A stretch of DNA of 61,232 nt from an uncultured Alcaligenaceae bacterium. Lineage in GTDB: Bacteria; Pseudomonadota; Gammaproteobacteria; Burkholderiales; Burkholderiaceae_B. Location of the stretch: assembly GCA_937995985.1 (NCBI GenBank), contig CALKIR010000049.1, positions 1-61,232 of the forward strand. Direction: 5' to 3'. Below the pieces are notes generated by a model. That model was not told the DNA's origin. It did not search any database and worked only from the letters and a program-made list of their open reading frames with translations. The translations under genes were made by a program, and so were the position numbers. Of the stretch, positions 1-10,200 are shown piece by piece. The stretch's first letter is position 1. Each line of letters begins with the position of its first letter.

Positions 1-210
1 CTTTCCTCCGTAGAGAATATGCGGTATTAGCCACTCTTTCGAGTGGTTATCCCCCACTACTGGGCACGTTCCGATGCATTACTCACCCGTCCGCCACTCG
101 CCGCCCATGGTCGCACCCCGAAGGGATTGTCCATGTCGCTGCCGTTCGACTTGCATGTGTAAGGCATCCCGCTAGCGTTCAATCTGAGCCAGGATCAAAC
201 TCTTCAGTTT
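1..210 (-). rRNA. rrs: 16S ribosomal RNA, 5' end (partial, runs off the left edge)
   Basis: The reverse strand carries the universal 27F primer site (GAGTTTGATCCTGGCTCAG) at about 184-202. By analogy with E. coli, mature 16S begins at about position 210. The following bases read through the conserved GACGGGTGAGTAATGCATCG segment and the start of the variable helix 6-10 region. About 210 nucleotides of an expected roughly 1,530 are inside the window. The sequence (GTGCCCAGTAGTGGGGGATA and similar stretches) is of Burkholderiales type. The gene is transcribed leftwards, away from rng. Identity is certain; the exact mature 5' end is inferred from E. coli. Confidence 0.97.
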
Positions 211-384
211 AATCTCTATGTATGCTTTGGATTAACCAAAGCGGCTAGTACTCAAAGAAACGCCGGTATTTGCTGTATGCAAAAACCTTGTTCCTTGTGA
301 GCACTTAAAATGTCGATGTACCAAATTATGGCAATAAATCCATAACTTGCATCGCACCTCAAGCGCCCACATCTATAGGCTACT

Positions 385-399
385 AAATTGTTAAAGAAC
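385..399 (-). promoter_or_regulatory. boxA antitermination site in the rRNA leader
   Basis: Read on the minus strand the site is GTTCTTTAACAATTT, which matches the rrn leader boxA (GCTCTTTAACAATTT in E. coli) at all but one position. It lies between the promoter at 476-504 and the 16S start at 210, as in other rrn operons. NusB/NusE binding to boxA RNA allows antiterminated rRNA transcription. The site is seen in the sequence; its role is inferred from E. coli. Confidence 0.85.
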
Positions 400-475
400 T
401 AAACTTTAAACCAACAGGCACTAAGCCAATCAGTTTCGCCTCTAGTGCTAGGCACCGTATGAAGCAAAGTATGTA

Positions 476-504
476 ATTATGAACTGGATTTTTGTTGCTG
501 TCAA
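476..504 (-). promoter_or_regulatory. rRNA operon promoter (sigma-70 type)
   Basis: On the minus strand a perfect -35 (TTGACA, 499-504) is followed after exactly 17 bases by CATAAT (476-481). The bases just upstream (505-540) are A/T-tract rich, as expected of an rrn UP element. Predicted transcription starts near 469, giving a leader of roughly 260 nucleotides that contains boxA. I see only this one strong promoter, whereas E. coli rrn operons have P1 and P2. Confidence 0.85.
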
Positions 505-887
505 GTGTTTTTGAAAATGATGCAAAAAAACAAATACTGCAACCGGCCAATTAAGCGAACCCTTTTCTTATTCGCAACAACAAATAACTTGTTGTTTGGC
601 CCCTTCAAATCCAAGGGAATGTAACTATAACCCTAAAAAAATATTTTTGCAAGCATTTTAAAATTGATGGGTTTGCTCTCTGCAATTAACCTCTCTGAGG
701 ACCCCGCCTGCAAAAACGAAATAATAACAATGGAAAAATAATATTGCAAGCCTTTTTCTCTTTTTCCATTACCTCCCCTTTTCTTTTGGCAAAAGTGCCA
801 CATTTTTTCTAGGTGCATAATTTCAAACCATGGCCTAGACTTGGAAGAAGATCACATCATCTGCATTGAAAGGAGTTTTATTCATCC
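505..887. other. AT-rich spacer between the rrn promoter and rng
   Basis: About 380 bases without a supportable gene. They hold the probable rrn upstream activating region (A/T tracts near 505-540), an 8-base inverted repeat AACAACAA/TTGTTGTT at 576-596, and two loosely similar A/T-rich blocks with TTGCAAGC at about 649 and 742. Near 790 a short TGGCA/TGCCA dyad precedes a T run. The rng ribosome binding site (GAAAGGAG, 868-875) is at the right end. I could not place the rng promoter firmly; CATAAT near 825 is a weak -10 candidate. Confidence 0.6.
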
Positions 888-2348
888 ATGGCCGTAGACA
901 TACTCATCAATATCACCCCATTTGAAACTCGTGCAGCGATTGTAGAGCAGGGAGAAATCCAAGAGCTGTTGTTTGAGCGTACCTGTCAAAAAGGATTAGT
1001 GGGAAATATTTACTTTGGCCGTGTCGCTCGTGTATTGCCGGGCATGCAGAGTGCTTTCATTGATATTGGTTTAGAGCGTTCGGCTTTTATTCATGTGGGA
1101 GACCTACGGCAAAACAGACAAGAGCGACTTACCGGCAATCCCATTACCCCAATAGAAAAGCTTTTATTTGAGGGCCAATCAATCATTGTTCAGGTCATTA
1201 AGGATCCAATTGGTACGAAAGGGGCTCGGGTAACGACGCAAATTAGCATTGCCGGGCGCATGCTGGTGTATATGCCCTTTGACCCACATATTGGTATTTC
1301 TCAACGCATCGAAGATGAAGAGGTTCGTAACGATTTAAAACAGCGTATGCAAGCCATTGCCAGTAATCTTCCAGGAGGATTCATTGTACGCACACAAGCG
1401 GAGCAGGCTACCGACGATGAACTTCGAGCCGACTGTACCTATCTAAGAAAATTGTGGCAAAAAATCTCAGATCGACTAAAAACACAACCCTGCCCATCGA
1501 ATTTATATACAGATTTAAATCTGGCAGAGCGTGTGCTTCGTGATATGGTTGGCCCTAATATAGACAAAATTATTGTCGACTCACGTACCACCTTTCAACA
1601 ATTAACCTCTTGGGCCAAAACTTATACCCCCTCAGTGCATGATCGTATTATCCACTACAGCGGCCGACGCCCCCTATTTGATACGGTAAATGCTGAAGAA
1701 GAAATTCAGCGCGCGCTCTCCCGCCGTGTCGATCTCAATTCTGGTGGGTACTTGATCATTGATCAAACCGAAGCTCTAACTGCTATTGATGTTAATACTG
1801 GTGGTTATGTAGGTGGGCGTAATTTTCGGGACACCATTTTTAAAACCAATCTTGAGGCTACGGTTGCCATTGCCCGCCAACTTCGTCTAAGAAATATTGG
1901 GGGAATAATCCTTATTGATTTTATCGACATGGATCATGAGGAGCATCGACAATCGGTATTAAATGAATTAAGACGGGCCACAGAATCCGATCATAGTAAA
2001 ATCACTATTAGCGAATTCAGTCAGTTGGGTTTGGTGGAAATGACACGCAAACGCACTCGTGAATCCCTGGCCCATACTTTAACCGAAGCCTGTCCTACTT
2101 GTGAGTCACGAGGCCGTATCCGCACAGCGCGCTCTGTATGCTATGAAATTTTGCGCGAAATTCTTCGCGAAGCGCGACAATTTGATCCTAAAGAGTTCCG
2201 TATCATTGCCTCTCAAGCTGTGGTGGATCTATTCTTAGATGAAGAAAGCCAATACCTCGCACAAACAGGGGATTTTATCGGTAAGCCTATTTCGCTCGAA
2301 GTCGATCCCCATTATTATCAAGAGCAGTACGATTTGATCTTATTTTGA
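888..2348 (+). CDS. rng: Ribonuclease G
   Basis: Endoribonuclease of the RNase E/G family, which matures the 5' end of 16S rRNA and decays some mRNAs in the cytoplasm. The 486-residue length is that of RNase G rather than the much longer RNase E; there is no C-terminal scaffold. An S1 RNA-binding domain lies at about residues 37-125 (GNIYFGRV, GLERSAFIHVGDL). The catalytic metal-binding aspartates are in TAIDVNTGG (D301) and LIDFIDMD (D344), and the zinc-link CPTC motif is at 402-405. ATG at 888 has a good GAAAGGAG site 12 bases upstream. It faces away from the rRNA operon, whose transcript it probably helps to process; this adjacency may be coincidental. It converges with the lipoprotein gene 15 bases downstream. 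Confidence 0.96.
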   Translation: MAVDILINITPFETRAAIVEQGEIQELLFERTCQKGLVGNIYFGRVARVLPGMQSAFIDIGLERSAFIHVGDLRQNRQERLTGNPITPIEKLLFEGQSIIVQVIKDPIGTKGARVTTQISIAGRMLVYMPFDPHIGISQRIEDEEVRNDLKQRMQAIASNLPGGFIVRTQAEQATDDELRADCTYLRKLWQKISDRLKTQPCPSNLYTDLNLAERVLRDMVGPNIDKIIVDSRTTFQQLTSWAKTYTPSVHDRIIHYSGRRPLFDTVNAEEEIQRALSRRVDLNSGGYLIIDQTEALTAIDVNTGGYVGGRNFRDTIFKTNLEATVAIARQLRLRNIGGIILIDFIDMDHEEHRQSVLNELRRATESDHSKITISEFSQLGLVEMTRKRTRESLAHTLTEACPTCESRGRIRTARSVCYEILREILREARQFDPKEFRIIASQAVVDLFLDEESQYLAQTGDFIGKPISLEVDPHYYQEQYDLILF

Positions 2349-2363
2349 TGCAAGCAGCTTGTC

Positions 2364-2774
2364 TTAACGTGGGCAATGCTCAGGCTCACTTAACGCTCTT
2401 AATAAGGCATAAGCCAAATCGTGGTTATGAGCATAATAAGCATATACATCCATTTGAACATTGCCCGAGGCATAAGCAGTTAAATCTGCAAATACTGACT
2501 CTCTTAAATCATCCTCTTGGTTCTGGCGATAAACCAATGTTGCATAGTGCACCTGTTGTGGGTCTGGGCGAAATTCAAAATAAATCTGACAGGCATCACG
2601 ATGTTTAAATAAGCTTTGCTGTATATCAGCAAAGCTTGCGGGCAGTTTTTTATTTGTGACTAAAAACCGTTCTTGACGCACTTGATTGCTATTAAATTCG
2701 TCCTTATTTGCTGTGTTACTACAAGCGGCTAAGCAAGCAGTTGTCAAAAGAACTATTAGAGCATGTTTGTTCAT
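2364..2774 (-). CDS. Putative small lipoprotein of unknown function
   Basis: A 136-residue protein that I cannot assign to a family. It starts with a lysine/histidine n-region, a hydrophobic core and a lipobox (LAAC, Cys18), so it should be exported and lipidated. After the cysteine comes an Asn/Ser-rich tether. The mature part is soluble, with a Tyr/Ala-rich C-terminal half and no transmembrane segment. Start ATG at 2774 has GGGAG eight bases upstream. It lies 21 bases downstream of msbA on the same strand and could be co-transcribed with it; it converges with rng. The signal peptide and ribosome binding site make a real gene likely. Confidence 0.75.
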   Translation of the reverse strand: MNKHALIVLLTTACLAACSNTANKDEFNSNQVRQERFLVTNKKLPASFADIQQSLFKHRDACQIYFEFRPDPQQVHYATLVYRQNQEDDLRESVFADLTAYASGNVQMDVYAYYAHNHDLAYALLRALSEPEHCPR

Positions 2775-2795
2775 GCGTACTCCCAGGGGCTAAAG

Positions 2796-4670
2796 TTAAG
2801 ACTCAGATTCTTCATGTACATGTTCCTCAGCATATTGCATCTGATAGAGCGCCGCATAAATTCCTTGCAAAGCAATTAACTCATCATGTGTCCCCTGCTC
2901 TGCTATGCTCCCCTCTTCAAGCACAATAATACAATCAGCATTTTTAATTGTTGCTAATCGATGTGCAATGACGAGTGTGCTGCGCTCGCGCATCAAGCGC
3001 TCTAATGACTGTTGTATTTGCCGCTCTGACTCACTGTCTAAGGCGGAGGTAGCCTCATCAAGTATTAGTATTGGTGCATCTTTGAGTATGGCCCGAGCAA
3101 TTGCTAAGCGTTGACGCTGCCCGCCCGACAGTTTACTGGCTTGCTCTCCTACATAAGTATGCATGCCCTGAGGCAAGCCACGCACAAACTCTGCTAAGTT
3201 TGCTGCTTCGAGTGCCCTCCAAACCTCTTCATCGCTTTTGGCAGCATATTCACCATAGGCCACATTATCTCTAATGGTTCCTTCAAATAAGACCACATCT
3301 TGACTAACAAATGATAGATTACGGCGCAAAGAATGCAATGCTAAATCACTCACATTCACACCATCAACCATGATGGCCCCCCCCAAATTGGGCTCAATGA
3401 ACCGAGGCAACATATTTGCTAAAGTCGTTTTGCCACTTCCGGAGCGCCCAACCAATGCAACTGTTTGACCAGGCTGAATTTCGAAGCTTACTCGCTGAAT
3501 AACTGGCTTATCCTGTCCTTCATACTGATGGGATACCTCGTTAAAGCGTACATGCCCACGAGCTGGTTCAGATAGAGACTGTGTGCCCCTATCACGCTCC
3601 TCCTCCCAATCGATCAGAGTAAACACGCTTTCAGCTGCTGTTAGCATGCGCTGAACGGTCCCCGTAATATTCGCTAGGCGACGAATCGGATCCAGTAATT
3701 GCACCAACGCTGCCATAAAAGCAGCAAAGCCGCCAATAGTCAGCCCCTTGCTTGTTGCTTGATATAACGCTACCGCAATGACAATGGCCACGGCAATGGT
3801 AACAAAAAACTGCGTAATGGGTGACAGTGCTGCATTTGCACTGGCCGCGCGCATTGCAAATCGACGTAATCGCCCATTCACATAAGCAAAACGCTCACTT
3901 TCATGCTCATACCCGTTAAATAACTTAATTACTCGCTGCCCGGCGATACTTTCACTCACTACTCGAGTAAGCTCTGCATTCATGCTCAGCGTATCACGGT
4001 TAATCCTTCGCAAACGACGAGATATCAATCGTGCTGCGATATAAGACATAGGCAACATGACAAACACAATTAAGGTTAATTGCCAAGACATATACAGCAG
4101 CACACCAAGCAAAGCGATAACAGTTAACACTTCGCGAACCACAACCGTAATGACCTCGGTGGCAACATTGGTCATATTAGTCGCGTCAATCGTAAACCGA
4201 TTTAATAAGCGCCCCGAATCGCCCTGCCTAAAGGTTGAGTCAGGCAGCCCGAGCAGCCGATCAAACATTTGTTTGCGTAAACCAAGCAACATATTATTAG
4301 CCACCCAGGCTAATAAATAACTACTGGCGTACCCAGCTAACCCCCTAATAATCATAATACCCACTACCAGCAAAGGGATTTGCCATACATAGGCAGGCTT
4401 TGCCCCGGTAAAACCATCATCTAATAATGGCTTCATAATAACTGCCATCAACGGCTTTGCAGCAGAGACAACACTGACTAAAATAACAGCCAATACGATG
4501 ACCTTCCAATAAGGGAGCAGGCGTTGGTAAATGCGCCGCCATATTTCTGCCTCTTCTTGAAAGCCCTGGGGTACATAATGCGTGGTATGGTTACTCAATC
4601 GTTTACTCTCTCTATTTTCAATAGGGTTCACAGAATCGCATTTTAACTTGCCTTGAGCTGCAATGTTCAA
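2796..4670 (-). CDS. msbA: Lipid A export ABC transporter MsbA
   Basis: Inner-membrane flippase of the ABC exporter family; half-transporter that moves core-lipid A to the periplasmic leaflet. Six membrane helices occupy about residues 55-330, followed by the ATPase with Walker A GRSGSGKTT (408-416), signature LSGGQRQRL and Walker B LILDEATSALD. The 624-residue reading begins with TTG at 4670 and is about 40 residues longer than usual MsbA (around 580). A GTG at 4631 (residue 14) is a possible start, and no strong ribosome binding site favours either. The neighbours (two glycosyltransferases, an ElyC-type protein) support an envelope role. It is divergent from the family 9 glycosyltransferase gene. 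Other ABC half-exporters are possible, but overall similarity and context favour MsbA. Confidence 0.9.
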   Translation of the reverse strand: MNIAAQGKLKCDSVNPIENRESKRLSNHTTHYVPQGFQEEAEIWRRIYQRLLPYWKVIVLAVILVSVVSAAKPLMAVIMKPLLDDGFTGAKPAYVWQIPLLVVGIMIIRGLAGYASSYLLAWVANNMLLGLRKQMFDRLLGLPDSTFRQGDSGRLLNRFTIDATNMTNVATEVITVVVREVLTVIALLGVLLYMSWQLTLIVFVMLPMSYIAARLISRRLRRINRDTLSMNAELTRVVSESIAGQRVIKLFNGYEHESERFAYVNGRLRRFAMRAASANAALSPITQFFVTIAVAIVIAVALYQATSKGLTIGGFAAFMAALVQLLDPIRRLANITGTVQRMLTAAESVFTLIDWEEERDRGTQSLSEPARGHVRFNEVSHQYEGQDKPVIQRVSFEIQPGQTVALVGRSGSGKTTLANMLPRFIEPNLGGAIMVDGVNVSDLALHSLRRNLSFVSQDVVLFEGTIRDNVAYGEYAAKSDEEVWRALEAANLAEFVRGLPQGMHTYVGEQASKLSGGQRQRLAIARAILKDAPILILDEATSALDSESERQIQQSLERLMRERSTLVIAHRLATIKNADCIIVLEEGSIAEQGTHDELIALQGIYAALYQMQYAEEHVHEESES

Positions 4671-4702
4671 GTTTCATTGCAGCCATTTTTTAACACATAA
4701 TA

Positions 4703-5680
4703 ATGTCTACTGCTTCCAGCTCATCACACACCTTATTGTATTTACGCCTTCCTAATTGGCTTGGTGATGTTTGCATGTGCTTACCCATCATCGAGGCATT
4801 GCTCCAATCATCACAGTATCAACTAGTCATTTGTGCCCGCCCTTGGGCACAACAACTATTACGCCACTATCCTATCACTCATTGGGTACCTCTCACGGGT
4901 CACCTCTGTCGGGATGCCCGCGCAATCAAAAAACACCGGCAGCAACACAAACAACTCGATGCTAAAGGGTTGATCATTCCGGATTCATTTTCAAGTGCTT
5001 TTGTTTTTTGGTGGGCGCGCATCCCCGCTGCGGGCGTTCGTGATGAAGGACGCAGCTTTTTGCTGCGCTGGCCTTTTGATAAACCTAGGCATAATCAACA
5101 TACTGTGCACTACTGGTATTCCCTAGCTCAACAGGCCATGCAACTATGGCAGACCCCTATTCCTGCCCTCTCAGGACAACAGCTAAAACTGCGCTTGCCG
5201 CCCCTCAACCACTCACTCCTGCCTCAACAGTGTCCCCCTAATAAATCTGTGCTTATCGCTCCGACCGCTACAGGCAAACATAAAGGACAGGTCAAAGTTT
5301 GGCCCTACTTTGAGCAGCTCACTCAAGCACTGCAAGCGCATGGTATTCATGTCTTGATGTGCCCTCCTCCTAATGAAATAGAGCAAGCCCAAGCCAATGC
5401 TCCGTCCGCACAGCGTCTTGATCCACTACCCATTGATCAATTTGCCCAGCTTTGTCAGCAAGTTGGCCTTGTTGTGTGCAATGATTCTGGCGTCTCTCAT
5501 GTGGCTGCTGCAGCACAAGCCACGCAAATCACTTTATTTGGTGTCACCTCAGCGCACCTCACTGGCCCCTGGTCTCAACATGCTTATTGCCTTGGAACGA
5601 TGGGACGATGGCCATCCCTTGACGAGGTATTAGCACACTGCCTCAGCCTACTCGATAACAAACCGACAGCACAGCCCTAA
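4703..5680 (+). CDS. Glycosyltransferase family 9 (LPS heptosyltransferase-like)
   Basis: A 325-residue GT-B fold enzyme resembling ADP-heptose:LPS heptosyltransferases (WaaC/WaaF/WaaQ), which act on the cytoplasmic face of the inner membrane. The N-terminal motif RLPNWLGDVCMCLPII (about residues 16-31) is the family 9 pattern W(I/L)GDxxxxxP. The C-terminal half has CNDSGVSHVAAA, matching the NDSGxxHxAAA donor-binding motif. ATG at 4703 starts 32 bases from the divergent msbA. The next gene follows after 18 bases, so the two are probably co-transcribed. Whether it adds heptose II (WaaF) or another sugar cannot be told from sequence. Confidence 0.85.
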   Translation: MSTASSSSHTLLYLRLPNWLGDVCMCLPIIEALLQSSQYQLVICARPWAQQLLRHYPITHWVPLTGHLCRDARAIKKHRQQHKQLDAKGLIIPDSFSSAFVFWWARIPAAGVRDEGRSFLLRWPFDKPRHNQHTVHYWYSLAQQAMQLWQTPIPALSGQQLKLRLPPLNHSLLPQQCPPNKSVLIAPTATGKHKGQVKVWPYFEQLTQALQAHGIHVLMCPPPNEIEQAQANAPSAQRLDPLPIDQFAQLCQQVGLVVCNDSGVSHVAAAAQATQITLFGVTSAHLTGPWSQHAYCLGTMGRWPSLDEVLAHCLSLLDNKPTAQP

Positions 5681-5698
5681 CCCCCTCTCAGCACACCT

Positions 5699-6463
5699 AT
5701 GAGTATGATGCAATTACTTCCCCAGCTAATCGTTCCGGTTAATTTAGCCATCGCACTGATTATTGCTGCCTGTGTACTATTTGTGTTTAAGCGGCGCAAA
5801 ACTGCAGCCCTACTCGTTTTTATTGCAGCAGGATGGGTATTTACCTGGTCTTTGCCAGCCTCTTCTTTATACTTTGGAGGCTTGTTGGAACAGCGCTACC
5901 CTTATCTTGAGCCCGAGCATACACCTACTGCACAGGCCATTATTGTTCTAGGAGGCCATACTGGTGGCAATCGCCATAATTGGTTTGAGCCTTTGGACAC
6001 TGAACGTGCCACCTCACGAGTGGATCGAGCCGCTGCCCTCTATCATGCACAACGAGCACCTCTAATTATTGTTTCAGGAGCAGCTTTAGATGGGGGGACC
6101 AGTGAAGCTCGAGGCATGGCTGTTCGCTTACAACAACTCGGTGTTCCCAAAGAGGCCATCGCCCTCGAAGAATCCAGTCACACCACGAGAGAAAATGCCT
6201 TATATACGAATAAATTCCTTAAAAACTTAGGCATTGGTGATGCACTGCTGGTCACCTCGGCCTTGCATATGCCCCGCTCAATGGCTACCTTTTCAAGACT
6301 GCATGCACAGATTATTCCCGCTCCGGTACAGCCGCAAATTACCCAACCAGAGCGCACAGATTTCTCAAAATGGCGCCCTAACTGGCACACTTTAAATTCT
6401 AGTCGCTCAATTATTAAGGAGTATTTGGGTCTTTTTGTTTACTGGATTCGGGGTTGGGCATAG
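5699..6463 (+). CDS. ElyC/SanA/YdcF family (DUF218) membrane protein
   Basis: 254 residues with two N-terminal membrane helices (about 10-30 and 36-55), then a DUF218 domain of the YdcF/ElyC/SanA family. Family hallmarks are IIVLGG (about 80-85), a middle IIVSG, the TRENA segment, and LLVTSALHMPRS. ElyC in E. coli influences peptidoglycan and lipid carrier metabolism, so an envelope function is plausible, and the neighbours are LPS genes. The biochemical activity of the family is not settled. ATG at 5699 lies 18 bases after the glycosyltransferase stop; a second ATG at 5708 is also possible. Its 3' end overlaps the convergent WaaE-like gene by 50 bases. Confidence 0.85.
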   Translation: MSMMQLLPQLIVPVNLAIALIIAACVLFVFKRRKTAALLVFIAAGWVFTWSLPASSLYFGGLLEQRYPYLEPEHTPTAQAIIVLGGHTGGNRHNWFEPLDTERATSRVDRAAALYHAQRAPLIIVSGAALDGGTSEARGMAVRLQQLGVPKEAIALEESSHTTRENALYTNKFLKNLGIGDALLVTSALHMPRSMATFSRLHAQIIPAPVQPQITQPERTDFSKWRPNWHTLNSSRSIIKEYLGLFVYWIRGWA

Positions 6464-7241
6464 GCGGATGCCAATTAGTATTATGTTGCAAAAACCAAAG
6501 TTTACTATACCGAAACATATTTCCTGTCGCCGCCATAAGCGCCAACAGTAACCCTTGCCTGCCATCTAAAAAACCTCGTCGAATAATATAAACTCGCACA
6601 AAGGTCCAAAGCATCTTGAGCACCACCCCTGCTATAGATATCTTTTTTCCTCGAGCAAATAAACTTTGGGCAGCAGCAGTAGAGTATTGATCCATTTTCC
6701 TAATATGGGTGGCCACACTATCATAAGGATAATGGTAGATAACCCCCTGTAACCGCCCTATGCCCCCCTTGTATTGCACACTTTCATGAACCAGATCGTC
6801 GCTAAAACGAGCTTTTCCCCGTTTAAATAAGCGCAGTACAAAATCAGGGTGCCAACCACTGTGCTTCATCCAGCGCCCCCCATAACAAGACAAACGAGAT
6901 AACTCATATGCATCATAAGATTGATGCGAAGAGCCTTGAGTCAATACCATTTGAATTTGCTGCGCAAGCTCGGGGCTCACACGCTCATCTGCATCGAGCG
7001 ATAACACCCACTCGCCTTGAGCATATTCTAAAGCTCGATTTTTTTGGGCCCCAAATCCAGGCCAGTCAGCACTGTGATAAACCTTTGCCCCGGCTTGTTG
7101 TGCCAAAGCACAGGTATCATCCATACTGCCTGAGTCCAAAACAATCACTTCGTCGGCAAAGGATACCGATTCAATACACTCCACTATATGGGCCGCTTCA
7201 TTTTTAGTGATAATAGTGACCGAAAGCCTCACTCTGCACAC
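6414..7241 (-). CDS. Glycosyltransferase family 2, WaaE-like (LPS core)
   Basis: A 275-residue GT-A enzyme of the WaaE/KdtX type, which adds glucose to the inner core heptose of LPS in enterobacteria. The N-terminus SVTIITKNEA is typical. The nucleotide-sugar binding DxD is in SLDADE (D83/D85), and a QKNRAL segment precedes it. The C-terminal part has basic and hydrophobic stretches consistent with peripheral membrane contact. The longest frame starts with GTG at 7241; a second in-frame GTG at 7232 is better spaced from AGAGG and is my preferred start. The gene overlaps dnaE by about 30 bases, and at its 3' end the convergent DUF218 gene. Confidence 0.85.
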   Translation of the reverse strand: MCRVRLSVTIITKNEAAHIVECIESVSFADEVIVLDSGSMDDTCALAQQAGAKVYHSADWPGFGAQKNRALEYAQGEWVLSLDADERVSPELAQQIQMVLTQGSSHQSYDAYELSRLSCYGGRWMKHSGWHPDFVLRLFKRGKARFSDDLVHESVQYKGGIGRLQGVIYHYPYDSVATHIRKMDQYSTAAAQSLFARGKKISIAGVVLKMLWTFVRVYIIRRGFLDGRQGLLLALMAATGNMFRYSKLWFLQHNTNWHPPMPNPESSKQKDPNTP

Positions 7242-10200
7242 CTCTGCTCATTCTTTTTTGATAATCAATCTCAATGCGCTCCGCACCGAGCCAACGTTTT
7301 AACTGGCTTAATAATGCATCACTCAAACGCACATTCCACTCCGTGCTTAAGCGCACAGTACAGCTAAATTTATCATTTATCACTGCAAGCTCGACAGGAA
7401 TGCCCGGTCTATTATTCTCTGGCTCGCCTCGGAAAGGATTTAATAATGTATGGAGCTTATGTACTTCATGATGTTCAGGCCACAACTCTAAGCGCAAACA
7501 TCCTGCATGCTCTTCACGGGCTCGCTGCAAATCATATATATCATCTGCAGACACCCGCAATCCCCCGCTATATTCATCATGGCTGACTCGGCCACGAATG
7601 ATGACCAACTCATCCTCTTTGAGCAAATCCTGAAATTTTTGATAGACCTCATTAAATACCGCAACCTCTACCTGAGCGGTCCCGTCTTCAAGTACGCCAT
7701 AATACATGCGCCCCCTGCGGGTGTTTCTACTCCGCCCAGACTGTAAAATCCCAGCAAACCACTGAGGTTCGCGACTAGGCTGTAAATCTGCTAAAGGTGT
7801 TGGCGCAAAACGCCGCACTTCATCACGCCATACATCAAAAAGATGCGCACTAAAATAAAAGCCAATAGCGGTTTTTTCTGCGCGCAATAACGTATCCATA
7901 TCCCAAGCAGGCACCTCAGATAAATTTTGCTCCACAATATCACTGGCATCATCATCGAACAGAGAAACCTGATTGGCCGTACGCGCTGCTTGCTCTGCGG
8001 CCTCTAAAGCGCGCGGTAAAGTGGCCAATAAAGCCGCTCTATTTTTCTCTATCGAATCAAAGGCCCCGGCACGAATAAGTGCCTCTATGCACCGTTTATT
8101 GACCACATGCCTATCGATACGTCGACAAAAATCAAATAAACCAGTGAACGGCCCTCCTGACTCTCGAGCCTGCACAATAGCATCAACAGCAGCCTTACCC
8201 GTCCCTTTAATCGCTCCCAATCCATAGCGGATGGTTCGTGGTGGCAACCCTTGTTCCACAGATTGATCAGAAACCGGGACAAAACGATATAAAGATTCAT
8301 TAATATCCGGAGGCAAAATATCTACCCCATTTGCCTTGGCATCTTGATAAAAAATATGAACCTTGTCTGTATCATCCATATCTGACAGCATGGTGGCTGC
8401 CATAAATTCAGCAGGATGATAAGCCTTTAACCACGCAGTGTGATAAGCAATTAGCGCATATGCTGCCGAGTGACTCTTATTGAACCCATAGCCAGCAAAC
8501 TTCTCCATGAGGTCAAAAAGTTTAGTTGCTAATTGGGGGTCATAGCCTTTTTTCTTGGCACCTTCGGTAAATAACTCTCGGTGCTCAGCCATTTCCTCAG
8601 GCTTTTTACGCCCCATAGCGCGCCGTAATAAATCCGCCCCTCCTAAGGAATAACCGCCAATAATTTGTGAGATGAGCATTACCTGCTCTTGATACACAAT
8701 GACCCCATACGTGCTCTCTAAAACACTGTGCAAATCCTCATGAAAATAATCTACTTGGGCACGACCATGCTTTCTGTTAACGAAATCACTGACCATGCCC
8801 GACTCTAGTGGTCCAGGTCGATACAACGCCAGCATGGCAATAATGTCTTCAAAATTGCTGGGCTGTAAATTGCGTAATAATTCTTTCATTCCCCGCGATT
8901 CGAGCTGGAACACTGCGGTGGTATTTCCGGCAGAAAGCAGCTCATAGACCTTAGGGTCATCGAGGCTTAACTGTTCTAAACTAAAATCCTTTTTATCTGG
9001 ATTAAATTGGCGAACAAATTTTACTGCCCAATCCAAAATAGTCAGGTTACGCAATCCCAAGAAGTCGAACTTGACTAACCCTACATCCTCAACATCATCT
9101 TTGTCGTATTGTGAAACCGCATTAGCCTCTAAATCAGGTTGCCTATACAAAGGACAGAAATCGGTCAATTTACCGGGTGCAATCAACACCCCCCCTGCAT
9201 GCATCCCAACACTGCGCACCAAACCCTCTAAAGGACGAGCCAAATCAATCAGTGTTTGCACCTCTTCGTCATTCTCATAACGCTCTCTAAACGCAGGCTC
9301 TTCAGCTAAAGTGCGCTCCAGAGACCAGGGATCCGCAGGATTAAAAGGGATCATTTTAGAAAGTGTGTCACATAGGCCATAGGGCATATCTAATACCCGT
9401 CCTACATCACGAACGACCGCCTTGGCCCCTAAAGTGCCAAAAGTTGCAATTTGACTTACCGCCTGTTTGCCATACCTTTTTTTTACATAATCAATAACAC
9501 GCTCTCGATTATCCTGACAAAAATCAATATCAAAGTCCGGCATGGACACCCGCTCAGGATTTAAAAACCGTTCAAAAAGCAAGTCATAACGCAGCGGATC
9601 AATATCAGTAATTCCCAAACTATACGCAACTAAAGAGCCTGCTCCAGATCCTCGCCCTGGCCCGACTGGAACCCCATTTTCTTTTCCCCAGTTAATAAAA
9701 TCAGCCACGATTAAAAAATAGCCTGGGAAACCCATCTCAATGATGGTGTCACATTCGGTATCTAGCCTTTCTTGATACTGTGGGTAGTGCGCGGCTCGCT
9801 CTTGCTCATCAGGGTATAACAGCTTGAGGCGCTCTTGCAGACCCTTGGTTGCCAACTGGCGTAGATAGTCCCCCAAGCTCATGCCCTCAGGAGTAGGGAA
9901 ATCGGGTAACTTAGGTTGGCCTAAACTCAATGCCACATTGCAGCGCTGCGCTATGGTGATGGTATTTTCCAGTGCCGAGGGCACATCAGAAAATCGCTCC
10001 GCCATGGCATGTGAATCTAAAAAATACTGCTCAGGAGTAAACCGCTTTACCCGTCGTGGATTAGCTAACTGCTCCCCTTCCGCAATACACACACGAACCT
10101 CATGCGCAGTAAAGTCATCAGGCTCTGCAAACTGAATGGGATGAGTCGCTACCACAGGCAGCTCCAATTCTGCTGCTAGAGAAATCGCAGCTTGAACATA

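Noticed and set aside
633..818. 61-codon open frame on the minus strand in the rrn-rng spacer
   Set aside because: Low-complexity, AT-rich coding, no ribosome binding site or family resemblance, and it overlaps the region expected to hold promoters.
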